64,000 nucleotides of DNA from Humidesulfovibrio mexicanus (GCF_900188225.1 NZ_FZOC01000003.1:432653-496652), one strand, 5' to 3'; positions 26,446-35,433 are shown, counted from the stretch's first letter. Translations and numbers: made by a program. The notes: generated by a model from the letters alone, not told the origin.

Positions 26446-27705
26446 TCAGCACCCTGGCGCGGCCTTGCCCATGGCCTGGGCGCGCGCCTCGCAGTAGGCG
26501 GCCCGCGCCGCCGGGAACGGGTCCAGCACGCGCGGCAGCACGCCCTGCACATAGGAGATGGCCAGTCCGTAATTGGTCATGGGCACGCCCTGGCTTTGCG
26601 CCCGGTAGATCCGGGTGAGCATCTGCCTGCGATTGGCCACGCAGGCTGCGCAATGGACGACGAGTGCGTACGGCGTGAGATCCTCGGGGAAATCCTTGCC
26701 CGCCTGATTGGTGATCTGGAGATCCCCGCCGGCGTATTGCCGCAGCCAGCGGGGAATCTTGACCCGGCCGATGTCGTCGGCCAGGGGGTGGTGCGTGCAG
26801 GCCTCGGCGATGAGCACCTTGTCGCCGGGCCGCAGGGCCTCAATGGCGGCGACGCCCCGCGCCAGACTGACCAGATCGCCCTTGAAACGGGCCATGAGGA
26901 TGGAAAACGTGGTGAGGAGGACGTCGGGCGGCGTGTCTCCCGCTGTTTTGAGCACCACCTGGGAGTCGCAGATCACGATCCTCGGCTTGCGGTTCAGCCG
27001 GGCCAGGGCGTCGCGCAGTTCACGCTCCTTGACGACCATGCAGGAGGCGTCGCTGTCCAGTATGTCGCGGATGCTTTGGACCTGGGGCAGGATGAGCCGC
27101 CCCTTGGGAGCGCCCAAATCGATAGGCACCACCAGCACGGCCAGTTCCCCGGCGGGCAGCAGGTCGCCCAAAAGCCGGGGCTCCGCGAACCAGTCCTCCG
27201 GCGTCAGTTCGGCCAGGACTTCCTTGATGCGCCCCAGTCCCCGGCCAAGGGCGGCCGAGGCGGACACGGTTCTGATTCCGGCATTCTCAAGGGCCGCCAG
27301 AGCGTCCGGCGGCGGGGCGGAGAGGTCATCCTTGTTGAAAACCACGGCAAAAGGGATCTTGCGTTCGCCCATGAGCGCCGCCAGTCCCGCTTCGTATTCG
27401 CCCCAGGCCTCCGGCCCCGCCACAAGCAGGGCGATGTCGGTGCGGTCCAGAACCTTGAGCGCGCGCTCCTTGCGCTGTTCGCCCAATGCGCCTTCGTCGT
27501 CGATTCCGGCCGTGTCTATGAACACCACCGGCCCAAGCGGCGCAAGCTCCAGCGTCTTTTCAACCGGGTCCGTGGTGGTGCCCGGCGTCTGGGAGACGAT
27601 GGCCACCTGCTGTCCGGTCAGCGCGTTCAGCAGCGAGGACTTGCCAACGTTGCGGCGGCCGTAGAGGCCGATATGCAGCCTGAGTCCCTTGGGCGTTTCG
27701 TTCAT
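26446..27705 (-). CDS. hydF: HydF-type [FeFe]-hydrogenase maturation GTPase
   Basis: A 419-residue protein with the full HydF plan. The GTPase domain has GRRNVGKSS at residues 16-24, a TPGTTTDP switch, DTAGIDD and NKDD. A dimerisation domain follows, then the C-terminal cluster-binding domain with ligands Cys303 and His305 (CTH) and His351, Cys352 and Cys355 (HCAAC), as in canonical HydF (CxH...HCxxC). In [FeFe] maturation HydF is the scaffold on which the 2Fe subcluster is completed before transfer to HydA. Here it stands with an HmdB-like rather than HydE-like enzyme and without HydG or HydA in the window, so its client may be different. The start follows AAAGGA at 11 bases. Confidence 0.92.
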   Translation of the reverse strand: MNETPKGLRLHIGLYGRRNVGKSSLLNALTGQQVAIVSQTPGTTTDPVEKTLELAPLGPVVFIDTAGIDDEGALGEQRKERALKVLDRTDIALLVAGPEAWGEYEAGLAALMGERKIPFAVVFNKDDLSAPPPDALAALENAGIRTVSASAALGRGLGRIKEVLAELTPEDWFAEPRLLGDLLPAGELAVLVVPIDLGAPKGRLILPQVQSIRDILDSDASCMVVKERELRDALARLNRKPRIVICDSQVVLKTAGDTPPDVLLTTFSILMARFKGDLVSLARGVAAIEALRPGDKVLIAEACTHHPLADDIGRVKIPRWLRQYAGGDLQITNQAGKDFPEDLTPYALVVHCAACVANRRQMLTRIYRAQSQGVPMTNYGLAISYVQGVLPRVLDPFPAARAAYCEARAQAMGKAAPGC

Positions 27706-27814
27706 GTCCTGCGCTGTCCTTTGTTCCGCGCGCCCTGCGGCGGCTGTTGTCGGCCTTGTTGCATTGCCCCCTCCCGGTGCGGGAAAGGACCGTCGTTTCC
27801 GCATCTTGGATGCG

Positions 27815-29254
27815 TCAACGGTGTCCCAGGCTGGTCATGCTCTCCACCGAGAGCAGCCGGTCCAGCTCGGGCTGGTCCAGCAGCCCTCGCGACAGAACAA
27901 CCTCGCGCACGGTGCGGCCGGATTGTTGGGCCTCGGCAGCGACGGCTCCTGCCTCGGCATAGCCCAGGCGCGGCACCAGCGCCGTGACCACGGCCAGGGA
28001 GCGCTCCAGGTGCGCGGCGCAGACGTCGCGGTCGGCCTGCAGGCCGCGCACGCAGCGGCGGGCGAAGATGCGGTTGGCCTGGATGAGCAGGCTGAGGCTG
28101 GAGAGCAGGTTCTCGGCCAAGAGCGGCAGAAAGGCGTTCAGCTCCAGCTGGCCGGACTGTGCGGAAAGGGTCACGGCCATATCGTTGGCCATGGCCTGGA
28201 TGGCGGCCTGGGCCACGGCTTCGCAGATCACCGGGTTGACCTTGCCGGGCATGAGGCTGGACCCGGCCTGCACCGCGGGAAGCAACACCTCTCCGAACCC
28301 CGCGCGCGGCCCGGACCCAAGCAGGCGCAGGTCCGATGAAATTTTGAACAGGTTCACCGCGTGGGCCTTGAGGATGCCGGAGACCTCCACAAAGACATCG
28401 GCGTTCTGGGTGGCGTCCACCAGGTTCTCGGCCCTGGACAGGCCCAGGCCCGTGATCTCGCGCAGGCGTTCCACGACCAGGAATATGTATTCCCTTGGCG
28501 CGGTTACCCCTGTTCCAACGGCTGTCCCCCCCAGGTTCACCACGCGCAGGCGCTCCTCGCACTTGAACACACGCCAACGGTCTCGCGAGAGGCATTCGGC
28601 CCAGGCGGAACACTCCGCGCCCAGGCTTATGGGCACAGCGTCCTGCAGCTGGGTGCGGCCGACCTTGAGCACATCGCAAAATCGCTTCTCGCAGTCCTGG
28701 AACGCCCCCTGGAGCTCGGCGATGGCCTGCTCCAGCTCCCGCAGCAGACCGATCGCCGCAACCTTGACCGCCGTGGGGTACACATCGTTGGTGGACTGGT
28801 GCAGGTTGACGTGGCCGAGCGGTTCAATCCGCGCGCAACCGCCTTCGCCGCCGCCCAGGAGTTCCTCGGCGCGGTTGGCCAGCACCTCGTTCAGGTTCAT
28901 GTTGGTGGAGGTCCCTGCGCCGCCCTGCAGCGCATCGACCACGATTTCCTCGCGCAGGTTCCCGGCGATCAGCTCCTCGCAGGCGCGGGTGATGGCCTGG
29001 GCTATCGGGGCGGGCACATGGCCCAACTCGGCGTTGGTGCGGGCGCAGGCCAGTTTGACCTGCGCCAGGGCCACGATGAGTTCGGGCCGGGGCGGACGGC
29101 CGGTCAGGGGAAAATTCTCCAGGGCCCGGGCCGTGTGGATGCCCCAATAGGCCGTGGTCGGCACCGTTCTTTCACCGAGCGCATCGCGCTCCAGGCGCGT
29201 TTCACGGGAAGGCCCGGCAGCGTCCTCGTCGTTCACGTTCTCACGTGCGATCAT
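27815..29254 (-). CDS. aspA: Aspartate ammonia-lyase (fumarase/aspartase superfamily)
   Basis: About 479 residues. The signature GSSLMPGKVNP near residue 330 supplies the catalytic Ser loop; HQSTNDVYPTAVK and GGAGTSTNMNLNEVLANRAEE mark the other active-site regions, and GTAVGTG the third. These assign it to aspartase, which splits aspartate to fumarate and ammonia, more than to fumarase C. Family members are homotetramers. aspA genes are a recurrent neighbour of HydE/HydF/HydG genes, plausibly as an ammonia source. It is the first gene of the operon, 109 bases before hydF. The start is uncertain: ATG at 29254 has only a weak GGGAACGG. Confidence 0.88.
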   Translation of the reverse strand: MIARENVNDEDAAGPSRETRLERDALGERTVPTTAYWGIHTARALENFPLTGRPPRPELIVALAQVKLACARTNAELGHVPAPIAQAITRACEELIAGNLREEIVVDALQGGAGTSTNMNLNEVLANRAEELLGGGEGGCARIEPLGHVNLHQSTNDVYPTAVKVAAIGLLRELEQAIAELQGAFQDCEKRFCDVLKVGRTQLQDAVPISLGAECSAWAECLSRDRWRVFKCEERLRVVNLGGTAVGTGVTAPREYIFLVVERLREITGLGLSRAENLVDATQNADVFVEVSGILKAHAVNLFKISSDLRLLGSGPRAGFGEVLLPAVQAGSSLMPGKVNPVICEAVAQAAIQAMANDMAVTLSAQSGQLELNAFLPLLAENLLSSLSLLIQANRIFARRCVRGLQADRDVCAAHLERSLAVVTALVPRLGYAEAGAVAAEAQQSGRTVREVVLSRGLLDQPELDRLLSVESMTSLGHR

Positions 29255-29441
29255 GACCGTTCCCGGAAGCAGGCGGGCTGCCATGTGGCGGGCAGGGCGG
29301 CTCTGCGGCAATGCCGGATTGCGCCGCGCGGCATACCCGCCCGCTTTCGCGTCCGGTTCGCAAGCGTATCGCCACTCTGTGCGCATGTGTCATGGCCCGT
29401 TCCTCATTGCCCCAAAGGCAGTTCTGTTGTGCGTTTCCTGC

Positions 29442-29471
29442 ATACATTTCCTTAATTCATATCCATGTCAA
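29442..29471 (-). promoter_or_regulatory. Possible promoter of the aspA-hydF-hypC operon
   Basis: On the minus strand a perfect TTGACA (29466-29471) is followed after 18 bases by TGTATG (29442-29447), a poor -10. The surrounding DNA is notably A/T-rich (29440-29500) compared with the rest of the window, and this is the only clear regulatory-looking stretch upstream of the operon. The leader to aspA would be about 190 bases. Confidence 0.3.
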
Positions 29472-29827
29472 TAGCATGAATGAAATTTTAGTAGCACCAC
29501 GCCCGACTTTGGAGCGGGCTATCGGTCAGAGGGCACGGAAGGCATGGGGGGATCCAGTGCCCAATGCCATCCACGCCGTTCTGGACGCCATGCCAAGAAG
29601 CCGCGGGAACAGGCAGGGACAGCGCGTTTCCCTGCGGGTCGTCATGTCGTCTGGAACAGGGCATGTCCGGGGCAGATGTCCTGGGAGGTCTGCGTGACAA
29701 GGCGCGTGCTCTTGGCGTTGGTTACGATACCCGCTTGGGCATCGCAGACCTGGGCCAATGGGGAGGGGCGTCAGCGGGGGGGCGTCACGCCTCGTGCGTG
29801 GGGACAGGGGCCCTGAACCGCCACATC
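29472..29827. other. Intergenic region between aspA operon and qmoD, no convincing gene
   Basis: About 350 bases. The only candidate is a 40-residue frame on the plus strand (29694-29816) with a GTG start, a well-placed GGGAGG and a signal-peptide-like beginning (VTRRVLLALVTIPAWA). It lacks any supporting similarity and I do not call it a gene. Confidence 0.4.
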
Positions 29828-29863
29828 AAAAAGCCCCCGACCGTGGTGTGCGGCCGGGGGCTT
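29828..29863 (-). terminator. Rho-independent terminator after qmoD
   Basis: On the minus strand AGCCCCCGGCC pairs with GGTCGGGGGCT, followed by TTTT. It closes the apr-qmo transcription unit 27 bases after the qmoD stop. Confidence 0.85.
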
Positions 29864-29889
29864 GAAGGGTCTGGGACGGTGGTGTCGGT

Positions 29890-30564
29890 CTACCAGTTGG
29901 CGTCGGCGAAGGGGTTGGAGCCCAGGCCGAAATCGGCTTCGGGCTCGCCGCCCACGCTGGGCGCGCCCGAGGCATCGCCGGAAGCGGCGGCCCCGGCATC
30001 GGCGCCAGCGGCTGCGGCGCCGCCGGCGACGCCGGCCACCACAACGCCCTGAGCCTTGACCTTGGCCACTTCTTCCATGAGCTGCTCAAGCTTCTTGATG
30101 TGCTCGTCCATTTTGGAGTTGGACACCTGCAGCTTCACGTCGCCCTGTGCGGCCTGTTCCTCAAGGGGCTTCAGCTTGGCCTTGAGGGCCTTGACCTCGT
30201 CGCCCTTGGCGGCGGCGTCGGCGGTAAGCTTCTCCACCTGGGCGGAGAGGGTGGCGTTCTGGGCGCGCAGTTCGGCCATCTGGGACAGAATGGCCTGCGC
30301 CTGGGCCAGGGCGGCATCGGGCAGGGGCTTGACGGCGACCTTTTCGCCAAGGGCGGCCACGTCGCCAGCAGCGGCCTTGGCCAGCTGGGGCTCCTGCTCG
30401 TAGATCCAGGCCTTGGACAGCGCCGCGGCGATGGGGGCGAACTCGGCGTCCACCTCGCCCTGGGTGAGGAAGGACAGCAGTTCAATGGTGGCCGCATCGG
30501 CGGCGGACGCGCCCTTCAAGCAGGACACGAAGGTGTTCATGGGGAAAACTTTCGCTTCAGCCAT
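29890..30564 (-). CDS. qmoD: QmoD-like protein downstream of qmoC
   Basis: A 224-residue protein in the position of the promoter-distal gene that follows qmoABC in Desulfovibrio and has been linked to sulfate respiration. Residues 1-75 are a globular helical part (MNTFVSCLKGASAADAATIELLSFLTQ). Residues about 85-165 form a continuous coiled coil (ILSQMAELRAQNATLSAQVE and following). The C-terminus is Ala/Gly-rich and low-complexity, ending NPFADANW. It may be a structural or regulatory partner of the Qmo complex; its biochemical function is not known. The assignment rests on position and overall layout. AAGGAGG precedes the ATG. Confidence 0.75.
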   Translation of the reverse strand: MAEAKVFPMNTFVSCLKGASAADAATIELLSFLTQGEVDAEFAPIAAALSKAWIYEQEPQLAKAAAGDVAALGEKVAVKPLPDAALAQAQAILSQMAELRAQNATLSAQVEKLTADAAAKGDEVKALKAKLKPLEEQAAQGDVKLQVSNSKMDEHIKKLEQLMEEVAKVKAQGVVVAGVAGGAAAAGADAGAAASGDASGAPSVGGEPEADFGLGSNPFADANW

Positions 30565-30626
30565 GGGATTTCCTCCTTATGATCGGGAAACCTGTTGTTC
30601 GGTTCGTTTCGCTTACCTTGCGCCGT

Positions 30627-31892
30627 CTAGTTCCGCGCGCCCATGGGCAGGCGGCCGATCTTGCGGGCGTAGGCCAGGGCCACAGTACGGTAGACCACGT
30701 GCCCGAGCTTGGACCAGGGCAGGTAAGCCAGCAGCATGAACACGAAGACCAGGTGCAGGTAGTAGGTGGGGTAGGCGAGCATCTTCTGGCCGATGAGGCG
30801 GAAGATCTCGGAACCGATGCCGGTGATGGCGATGCCCCAGATGACGGCGATGAGGTACCAGTCGTACCAGTTGCTGACGCTTTTTGAGGCGTCCAGCGCG
30901 CTGCGACGGCTGGTGAGCTTGGTGAGGCCGATGACCAGGGCCACGGCGCCCGCGTTGGCCAGAAGCTTCACCGGGCTCCACAGGGGCATGGGGGTGTGTC
31001 CGGCCCAGGCGATGAGCCCGGCGAGCCCGCCCTCAAGCCCCAGGATGTGTTGCAGGAACCACGCGCCGAACCAGTGGCCGAAGGCCACGACGCCGGTGAC
31101 GATCATCAGCGCGATGAAGGCGTAGAAGACAAAGAGGTGGCCTTTGACGCGTTCCTTGTCCTTTTCGTCCTCGCCGCAGTTCACGAAGCGGCTGTGCAGC
31201 GCCACCTCGTTCTTGAGGGTGTCGATGAGGCAGGACAGGAAGCTGGGCTCCGGCCCGCGGCCGACAATGTAGGTTTTGGGCGTGGACTTGAAGCTCTTGA
31301 GCAGGTTGGAGATGCCGCCCGCGAAGGCGAAGACCATGAACAGGAACACGGCCCCGAAGATGGGGTCGATGGTGTAGTCGCCGGGGAAGAGGCCGCCGTA
31401 GATGATGGCGCCCTCGGCCGCGACCTTGAGCTCATGGCCGTCCACCACGAAGAGCGGGAAGGCCGTGCCCAGCTTTCCGGCCATGATGGACCAGATGGCC
31501 AGGTAGATGAGGGCCGGAATGGCGAAGAGGATGGGCAGGTACTTGCTGGAGCTCATCCACGTGCCGATGATGCTGGGTTTGGCCAGGTTGCGGTAGGCCA
31601 TGTTGCGCAGGGCGGCCAGCAGGTCGCCCGGCTTGGCTCCGCGCGGGCACAGGTCGGAACAGGTGCCGCAGTTGTGGCACAGCCAAATGTCGATGTCGTT
31701 TAACAGGCGGTCCTTCAAGCCCCACTGCGCCCAGACCATCTCCTTGCGGGGATAGGGGTCGTCGGCCGGGGAAAGGGGGCACGCCACGGAGCAGGTGGCG
31801 CACTGGTAGCACTTCTTGAGCGACTCGCCGCCCACCTGCTGCAGTTCCTGAATGAATTTCAGGTCCGGTTGAACCCTGACGGTGTTCGACAT
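30627..31892 (-). CDS. qmoC: Quinone-interacting membrane-bound oxidoreductase subunit QmoC
   Basis: A 421-residue fusion of an HdrC-like ferredoxin domain and an HdrE-like membrane cytochrome b. Two [4Fe-4S] motifs, CYQCATCSVACP and CHNCGTCSDLCP, lie at residues about 22-33 and 66-77. Six hydrophobic helices follow from about 110 (for example YLPILFAIPALIYLAIW and GHLFVFYAFIALMIVTGVV) with histidines placed to bind heme b. It accepts electrons from menaquinol and passes them through QmoA/B to APS reductase. It starts 13 bases after qmoB with AGGAGG upstream. Confidence 0.95.
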   Translation of the reverse strand: MSNTVRVQPDLKFIQELQQVGGESLKKCYQCATCSVACPLSPADDPYPRKEMVWAQWGLKDRLLNDIDIWLCHNCGTCSDLCPRGAKPGDLLAALRNMAYRNLAKPSIIGTWMSSSKYLPILFAIPALIYLAIWSIMAGKLGTAFPLFVVDGHELKVAAEGAIIYGGLFPGDYTIDPIFGAVFLFMVFAFAGGISNLLKSFKSTPKTYIVGRGPEPSFLSCLIDTLKNEVALHSRFVNCGEDEKDKERVKGHLFVFYAFIALMIVTGVVAFGHWFGAWFLQHILGLEGGLAGLIAWAGHTPMPLWSPVKLLANAGAVALVIGLTKLTSRRSALDASKSVSNWYDWYLIAVIWGIAITGIGSEIFRLIGQKMLAYPTYYLHLVFVFMLLAYLPWSKLGHVVYRTVALAYARKIGRLPMGARN

Positions 31893-31905
31893 GGTTCCAA
31901 ACCTC

Positions 31906-34182
31906 CTAGTAGCCCTTGAACGGGTTGGGCCCGAACTTGGTGATGACTTCGGTCATGAAGCGCTCGATGATCCCCGGCACCTTGTCGTATTCGTCGATGG
32001 AGATCTCGTACTGCTCCACGCGCTCGGACTCCACGCCCAGGCGGCCCAGCGACTCGGCGATGTTGACCTTGCGGCGGCTGCACAGCTCGGAGCCTTTGAC
32101 GAAGTGGCACTGGTAGTCCGGACCGTACTTGCAGCCCAGCATGATCACGCCGTCGATGCCCTTGCTCATGGCGTCGGCGATCCAGATGGCGTTGACCGAG
32201 CCCAGGCAACGCACGGGGATGAACCGCACGAACGGGCTCCAGCTCTTGCCGCGGAAGGCCGCCATGTCGAGGGCGGGGTAGGCGTCGTTCTCGCAGGCCA
32301 GCACAATGACGCGCGGGCCGCCCGCCACCATGTCGTCCGGAACGTAGACTTCCTTGATGGTGGAGCCGATCTGGTCGATGTTGTAGTTGTCGAAGCTGAT
32401 GACGCGCTCGGGGCAGGCGCCCATGCAGGTGCCGCAGCGGCGGCAGCGCGTCGGATTCGGCTTCGGCGTTCCCTTTTCGTCGTCGTCCAGCGCGCCGAAG
32501 GGGCATTCCTCGGTGCAGCGCTTGCACTGGGTGCAGCGCTGGAAGTTGAATACCGGGAAGCTCATGTCGCCGCTTCTGGGGTGCACGGCCATGCCGCGGT
32601 TGGCGGAGCCGATGCACTGCACGGCCTTGAGCACGGCTCCGGCCGCGTCCTCGCGGGCGGTGGCCATGGTCATGGGCTGGCGCACGCAGCCGGCCGCGTA
32701 CACGCCGGTGCGGCGGGTCTCGTAGGGGAAGCAGATATAGTTCGAGTCCGCGAAGCCGTCGAACAGATCCAGATCCGGGAAGCCGGGGCCCTGCCGGTAC
32801 TGGAAGTTCATGGTCGCCTCGTGCGCGGTGACGGGCACCACGGCGGTGGGCAGCACCACAAGGTCGGCCTTGAGCTCGATGTCCGCGCCCAGGAGCGTGT
32901 CCTTGGCCCGGACGAGCACGCCGCCGTCGGAGTCGGCGCTGACGCCGGTGATGCTGGCCTTGGAGAGCATCACCCCGGCCTCGTCCTGCGCGGCCTTGTA
33001 GTAGCGCTCGTTGATGCCGGGCACCATCATGTGGTCGTAGAGCACGTAGGCCATGGCCTGCGGCAGCTTCTCGCGCACGTAGCGGGCGTGCTTCAGGGCC
33101 ACCAGGCTGGTGAGCTCGGAGCTGTAGGCCAGGTGCTTGGCGCTCTCCTTGGAGGGGTACGCCGGGGCTTCGGCCTCGCCTTCGGCGGGGGCGGCCTCGG
33201 CCGGAGCGGCTTCGCCCTCGGCGCAGGGCTCCTCGGCTGGAGCGGCGGCGGTGCACAGGGACACATCGGTCAGGATGGCGACCGAGGCCGGGGCCTTGCC
33301 GTCGCTGGGGCGCTTGATCTCGCCCGCCTTGACCATGGCCTCGAACTCCGCGGCGGTGACCACATTCTTGATCGAGCCGTAGCCCATGGGGGCCAGGTAG
33401 TTCTTGTCGCCCGCCACCCAGCCGGTGGCCAGCACCACGGCGCCGATCTCAAGCTTCTGCTCGCCGCCTGCGTTCAGCGTGGCGGTGTACAGGCCGGGCG
33501 CGCCCTCAAGGGAAACGAGCTCGGCGTTCAGCAGAACCTTGATCTTGGGGCTGGCGGTCACGGCGTCGATGAGCGCGCCGATGCCGGTGTCCTCGGTCTG
33601 GGTGTACGGCGCGGAGAGCGGGAAGGACTTGTACATGGTCGCGGCCTTGCCGCCGAGCACGCCGGCCTTCTCCACCAGGACCACCTCGCGGCCGAGCTTG
33701 GCGGCCTCGATGGCGGCGGTGAGGCCGGTGAAGCCGCCGCCAAGCACCATGATGGTCTGGAAGGTCTCGGGGACCTCGGGCGCGGGGATGCGGCTCTTGG
33801 AGAGCTTCATCATGCCCATGCGCACGTAGTCCTTGGCGATGAGCGGGAGCTGGTTCGGGACCTTGGGGTCTTCCTGGTAGCTCCACACGCAGTGCTCGCG
33901 CAGGTTCACGCGCTCCACCTGCACGGCCGGGCCGAAGTTGAAGATGTCCCATTTGACGCGCGGCGAACAGGCGCAGAGCACCACGCCGTCCAGCCCGTTG
34001 GCGGCGATGTCGGCCTCGATCTCGGCCTTGCCCTCGGGGCTGCAGAGCACGCCGCTCTTCTTCACCACGGGGCAGATGTTGGCCAGCTTGCCTTTCTTCG
34101 CGTAGTCCACCAGCTCGTCCACGTTGAGGGACGTGCCGATGTCGCAGCCTTCACAGATATACACTCCAAGCTTTTCAGCCAT
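31906..34182 (-). CDS. qmoB: QmoB, HdrA/MvhD-like flavoprotein subunit
   Basis: A 758-residue soluble subunit. An HdrA-like FAD domain has GGGFTGLTAAIEAAKLGREV near residue 148. Two ferredoxin motifs are CTQCKRCTEECP and CRRCGTCMGACP near 555 and 585. The last 120 residues are an MvhD/FrhD-like domain (LACENDAYPALDMAAFRGKSW to PGIIERF) that binds a [2Fe-2S] cluster in relatives. It links QmoA and QmoC to APS reductase and is thought to take part in electron confurcation. An Ala/Pro/Glu-rich insertion at about residues 310-345 is unusual. The gene is three bases after qmoA with GGGGAGG before its ATG. Confidence 0.95.
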   Translation of the reverse strand: MAEKLGVYICEGCDIGTSLNVDELVDYAKKGKLANICPVVKKSGVLCSPEGKAEIEADIAANGLDGVVLCACSPRVKWDIFNFGPAVQVERVNLREHCVWSYQEDPKVPNQLPLIAKDYVRMGMMKLSKSRIPAPEVPETFQTIMVLGGGFTGLTAAIEAAKLGREVVLVEKAGVLGGKAATMYKSFPLSAPYTQTEDTGIGALIDAVTASPKIKVLLNAELVSLEGAPGLYTATLNAGGEQKLEIGAVVLATGWVAGDKNYLAPMGYGSIKNVVTAAEFEAMVKAGEIKRPSDGKAPASVAILTDVSLCTAAAPAEEPCAEGEAAPAEAAPAEGEAEAPAYPSKESAKHLAYSSELTSLVALKHARYVREKLPQAMAYVLYDHMMVPGINERYYKAAQDEAGVMLSKASITGVSADSDGGVLVRAKDTLLGADIELKADLVVLPTAVVPVTAHEATMNFQYRQGPGFPDLDLFDGFADSNYICFPYETRRTGVYAAGCVRQPMTMATAREDAAGAVLKAVQCIGSANRGMAVHPRSGDMSFPVFNFQRCTQCKRCTEECPFGALDDDEKGTPKPNPTRCRRCGTCMGACPERVISFDNYNIDQIGSTIKEVYVPDDMVAGGPRVIVLACENDAYPALDMAAFRGKSWSPFVRFIPVRCLGSVNAIWIADAMSKGIDGVIMLGCKYGPDYQCHFVKGSELCSRRKVNIAESLGRLGVESERVEQYEISIDEYDKVPGIIERFMTEVITKFGPNPFKGY
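33151..33252 (-). repeat. Low-complexity Ala/Pro/Glu insertion within qmoB
   Basis: The encoded stretch runs from PAEEPCAEGE through APAEAAPAEGEAEAP. It interrupts the FAD-domain region of QmoB and has a simple GCC/GAG-biased composition, consistent with slippage-driven expansion. It looks like a flexible acidic linker and preserves the reading frame. Confidence 0.6.
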
Positions 34183-34185
34183 GAG

Positions 34186-35433
34186 TTACCTCCCCACCAT
34201 GGTTTGAATGGCTTTCATGGCGGCGCCGGTCCCGGTCTGGGCGGTCTTCATCACGTCCAGGGGCAGCTTGGCGCACCCGGCGGCGATAATCCCCTTGTCT
34301 TCCCCGCCGGTGATGAAGCCGTCTTCGTCAACAGGGACCTGAACGGGAAGCTTGGTCCCGGCACAGCTGGGCTGCATTCCGGTGGCCAGCACCACGAGGT
34401 CGTACTTCTCCTCGCTTTTGATGCCGGTGACCGCGTCCTCCACGGTGACGATGGGGTTCAGCCCTTCGTCCTCCACGATCTTGGCCACCTTGCCCTTGAC
34501 CAGCGACAGCTTGTCGTCGGCCTCCACCTTCTGCTTGAAGTTGTCATAGCGGCCCGGGGTGCGCAGGTCGATGTAGTAGATGGTGACGCGCGCGTCCGGG
34601 TTCTTCTCGCGGATGTAGGTGACGTGCTTGAGGGAGGCCATGCAGCAGATGTAGGAGCAGTAGTTCAGGTGGTTTTCGTCGCGGGAGCCGGCGCACTGCA
34701 CAAAGGCGATGCGCTTGGGCTCGCGGCCGTCGCCGGGGCGCAGGATCTTGCCCGACGTGGGGCCGTTGGGAGCGGCCAGGCGCTCGAACTGCATGTTCGA
34801 CACCACGTTCTTGAGCTTGCCGCCGCCCAGATTGGTGAGCTTCTCCATGTCGTAGGGCTTCCAGCCGGTGGCCCAGACGATGGCGCCCACCTGCAGGTCC
34901 AGGGTCTTCTCGGCGTCGGCTGGCTCAACCGCGCCGTAGGGGCAGGCGGCCTTGATGGCGTCCATTTCGCCGGGTGCGCAGGCGGCGGCGTCCACCACGT
35001 AGCGCTGCGGGAAGGCGAACAGGTGCGTGCGGTAGGCGGTCTTGCGCTCGCAGATGCCGAAGTCGAACTCGCTCTTGACGGTGGTGGTTGCGGCCTTCTC
35101 GCACTCGCCGCACATGGTGCAGTTGGTGTTCACATAGCGCGGGCGGATCTTGATCTTCACGTCAAAGGCGCCGGGGCCGCCTGCAACGCTGACCACATCG
35201 GCCATGGTGAAGAACTTCACCCTGGGGTTGTTCTTGATGCGCTGGAACTGGATCTCCAGGCCGCAGGAGGGCGGGCAGAGCTTTGGGAAATATTGGTTGA
35301 GCTGCGCCACCCGTCCGCCGAGATATGGATTCGTCTCGACGATGTAGACCTCGTGGCCGACTTCCGCGGCCTCGAGGGCGGCGGTGATCCCGGCGAATCC
35401 GCCGCCGACGACGAGAATACTGTTGTTCGACAT
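34186..35433 (-). CDS. qmoA: QmoA, HdrA-like FAD protein
   Basis: A 415-residue flavoprotein of the QmoABC complex. The FAD-binding motif ILVVGGGFAGITAALEA is at residues 6-22, with VYIVETNPYLGGRVAQLNQ after it. A region with several cysteines (CPPSCGLE, NTNCTMCGECEKA) may ligate clusters as in HdrA, and CSYICCMASLKHVTYIRE is a conserved HdrA-type segment. The NAD-like fold GATGMQPS-type end (VVLATGMQPSCAGT) closes the domain. It starts 300 bases after aprA with GGGAGGA upstream, so it may be co-transcribed with aprBA or have its own promoter. Confidence 0.95.
   Translation of the reverse strand: MSNNSILVVGGGFAGITAALEAAEVGHEVYIVETNPYLGGRVAQLNQYFPKLCPPSCGLEIQFQRIKNNPRVKFFTMADVVSVAGGPGAFDVKIKIRPRYVNTNCTMCGECEKAATTTVKSEFDFGICERKTAYRTHLFAFPQRYVVDAAACAPGEMDAIKAACPYGAVEPADAEKTLDLQVGAIVWATGWKPYDMEKLTNLGGGKLKNVVSNMQFERLAAPNGPTSGKILRPGDGREPKRIAFVQCAGSRDENHLNYCSYICCMASLKHVTYIREKNPDARVTIYYIDLRTPGRYDNFKQKVEADDKLSLVKGKVAKIVEDEGLNPIVTVEDAVTGIKSEEKYDLVVLATGMQPSCAGTKLPVQVPVDEDGFITGGEDKGIIAAGCAKLPLDVMKTAQTGTGAAMKAIQTMVGR

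Noticed and set aside
29694..29816. A 40-codon GTG-started frame with signal-like start and good ribosome site
   Set aside because: No conservation can be judged, the C-terminal part is Gly/Arg-rich noise, and no promoter is visible.
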